From the NCBI GenBank assembly GCA_029937135.1, contig JAPYQX010000190.1:1-5825 (forward strand): 5,825 bases of DNA, read 5' to 3'. Below the pieces are notes generated by a model, which saw nothing but the letters and a program-made list of their open reading frames with translations, did not search any database and had not been told where the DNA came from. Below, piece by piece: positions 5,205 to 5,825 of this stretch. This DNA comes from Nitrospinota bacterium. Lineage in GTDB: Bacteria > UBA8248. Within the stretch, counting starts at the first letter, position 1, and the number at the start of each line of letters is the position of its first letter. The translations under genes and the position numbers were made by a program.

Positions 5205-5240
5205 TAAATGGGATATCCGGGATAGGATCCGGGCTATATA
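5205..5240 (+). promoter_or_regulatory. Candidate promoter region of the FR47-like GNAT gene, with GGATATCCGGG / GGATCCGGG repeat
   Basis: TATATA (5235-5240) is a good -10 box 21 nt before the ATG, but no matching -35 lies 16-18 nt upstream. An alternative weak pair is TTGTGA (5182-5187) with TAAATG (5205-5210). Two similar palindromic units, GGATATCCGGG (5211-5221) and GGATCCGGG (5225-5233), sit just upstream of the TATATA box and could be a regulator site. Confidence 0.3.
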
Positions 5241-5260
5241 GAAATTTCGGGAATTGAATA

Positions 5261-5825
5261 ATGACTCTTCGGCAGCTTGAAAAGCTCGATGCGTCGGCAT
5301 TCGGGCGGTTTCTCGAGGAGAACCGCCCGTTCAGCCTCCGGGTCGAGGGCGCCATCGCGGAATCCGGGGGAGAGGTGCGTCTATGGGTGGATGATGAGGA
5401 GAACACCTCACTCCTCGTTCACAGAACAAAAGGCCGTCTCGGTCTTATCGGTTCCCCCGAAGCGGCCGTCAGGCACCTTGGCGATCTTGAGAAAATGGCT
5501 GCTGAGATGGAGGCGGCCGGAGAGAGGCCGGGGCGCCGGCCTCCGGATGGGGAGGGTTGCGTTCTGAGACTAAATGCCGTTCCTCCGGAAATGCGCGACG
5601 CTCTCGCCCGCGAGCGTTCCCTCGTCCGGGAGAATGGATGCGGGCTCTATACGCTGGCCGAGGAGGAATTCATTTCTTTCGATGAGGGCCCCCCTATCGA
5701 TGGCATCCGGGAGGATGAAATCCCCCTTGTTTCGGAGCTTGCCGAGTACGGTGAAATCAAGGGTTATGTAACTGAACGCATCGCGCGGGCGCCTCACGCC
5801 GCTGTTCGCATCGAGGACGAACTCG
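5261..5825 (+). CDS. FR47-like GNAT acetyltransferase, N-terminal part (runs off window end)
   Basis: ATG 5261 opens a frame that stays open to the window edge (188 codons). The first 130 or so residues are an acidic, Arg/Glu-rich N-terminal region (MTLRQLEKLDASAFGRFLEE at the start) without a motif I recognise; in FR47-type GNATs this half is a diverged GNAT-like fold. Residues 150-188 (REDEIPLVSEL, then GYVTERIARAPHAAVRIED) resemble the start of an FR47-like acetyltransferase domain, where a short helix precedes the first strands. The acetyl-CoA binding loop (R/QxxGxG/A) would lie beyond the window, so activity cannot be judged. The ribosome-binding site is weak (GGGAA, 5249-5253, 7 nt before the ATG). 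Regular codon usage supports a real gene. It is transcribed away from the GNAT pseudogene, and the two do not look like recent duplicates. Confidence 0.7.
   Translation, partial: MTLRQLEKLDASAFGRFLEENRPFSLRVEGAIAESGGEVRLWVDDEENTSLLVHRTKGRLGLIGSPEAAVRHLGDLEKMAAEMEAAGERPGRRPPDGEGCVLRLNAVPPEMRDALARERSLVRENGCGLYTLAEEEFISFDEGPPIDGIREDEIPLVSELAEYGEIKGYVTERIARAPHAAVRIEDEL

Larger units (their letters stand above)
4787..5260. other. Non-coding interval of 474 nt between divergent GNAT genes
   Basis: I see no gene-like reading frame on either strand. Moving right, the segment should hold the promoter of the GNAT pseudogene on the minus strand. A weak candidate there is TTGCAG, 18 nt, TACCAT, read leftward from about 4860. 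It also holds the promoter of the GNAT gene at 5261. Two hairpins, listed separately, lie inside, and there is a T-rich stretch at 5078-5092 with no stem before it. The interval is more AT-rich than the genes around it. Confidence 0.6.

Noticed and set aside
1..5825. CRISPR array, insertion sequence ends or phage genes
   Set aside because: No regularly spaced repeats, no transposase-like or integrase-like protein, and no terminal inverted repeats with target duplications were found on reading both strands.

Overview
The window looks like accessory chromosome of an uncultured, GC-rich, Gram-negative bacterium. Codon third positions are GC-rich, genes carry Shine-Dalgarno-type sites, and there are a Sec signal peptide and a near-consensus sigma70 promoter. 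The gene types (LVIVD beta-propeller, metal-dependent amidohydrolase, decarboxylating 3-hydroxyacid dehydrogenase, VOC protein, GNAT acetyltransferases) are common in environmental Proteobacteria and related lineages. I cannot place the organism more precisely from this sequence.

Layout. (1) 3-797 (+): C-terminal part of an LVIVD-repeat protein, followed after 16 nt by the start of an amidohydrolase (814, +). The amidohydrolase is broken by at least two frameshifts and then ends abruptly near 1113-1121. (2) At that point the sequence switches to a degraded, minus-strand copy of the N-terminal part of an isocitrate/isopropylmalate dehydrogenase-family gene (1113-1259, perhaps to 1284). Its intact relative lies 2.4 kb away in this window (2608-3675, -). 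(3) 1362-1390 is a TTGACA-17-TATATA promoter driving a small secreted two-cysteine protein (1453-1722, +, TTG start). An ambiguous 183-nt segment follows, then a strong rho-independent terminator (1950-1991). (4) On the minus strand are the intact dehydrogenase (2608-3675) and, downstream of it, a VOC/glyoxalase-fold protein (2000-2503). They are separated by about 100 nt containing a near-perfect inverted repeat. (5) 3819-4786 (-) is a two-domain GNAT acetyltransferase pseudogene with one frameshift and two in-frame TGA codons. (6) 4787-5260 is non-coding, with two small hairpins. (7) 5261 to the window end (+) is the N-terminal part of an FR47-like GNAT acetyltransferase that runs off the edge.

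Functionally, the dehydrogenase and VOC protein probably form one minus-strand transcription unit handling small organic acids; the substrate is not readable from sequence. The LVIVD protein and the amidohydrolase were probably once co-transcribed. The most notable theme is gene decay and rearrangement: two broken genes, a partial gene duplication and a micro-homology junction within 5.8 kb. I found no convincing new multi-gene system. The least explained functional unit is the small secreted protein with its strong promoter.
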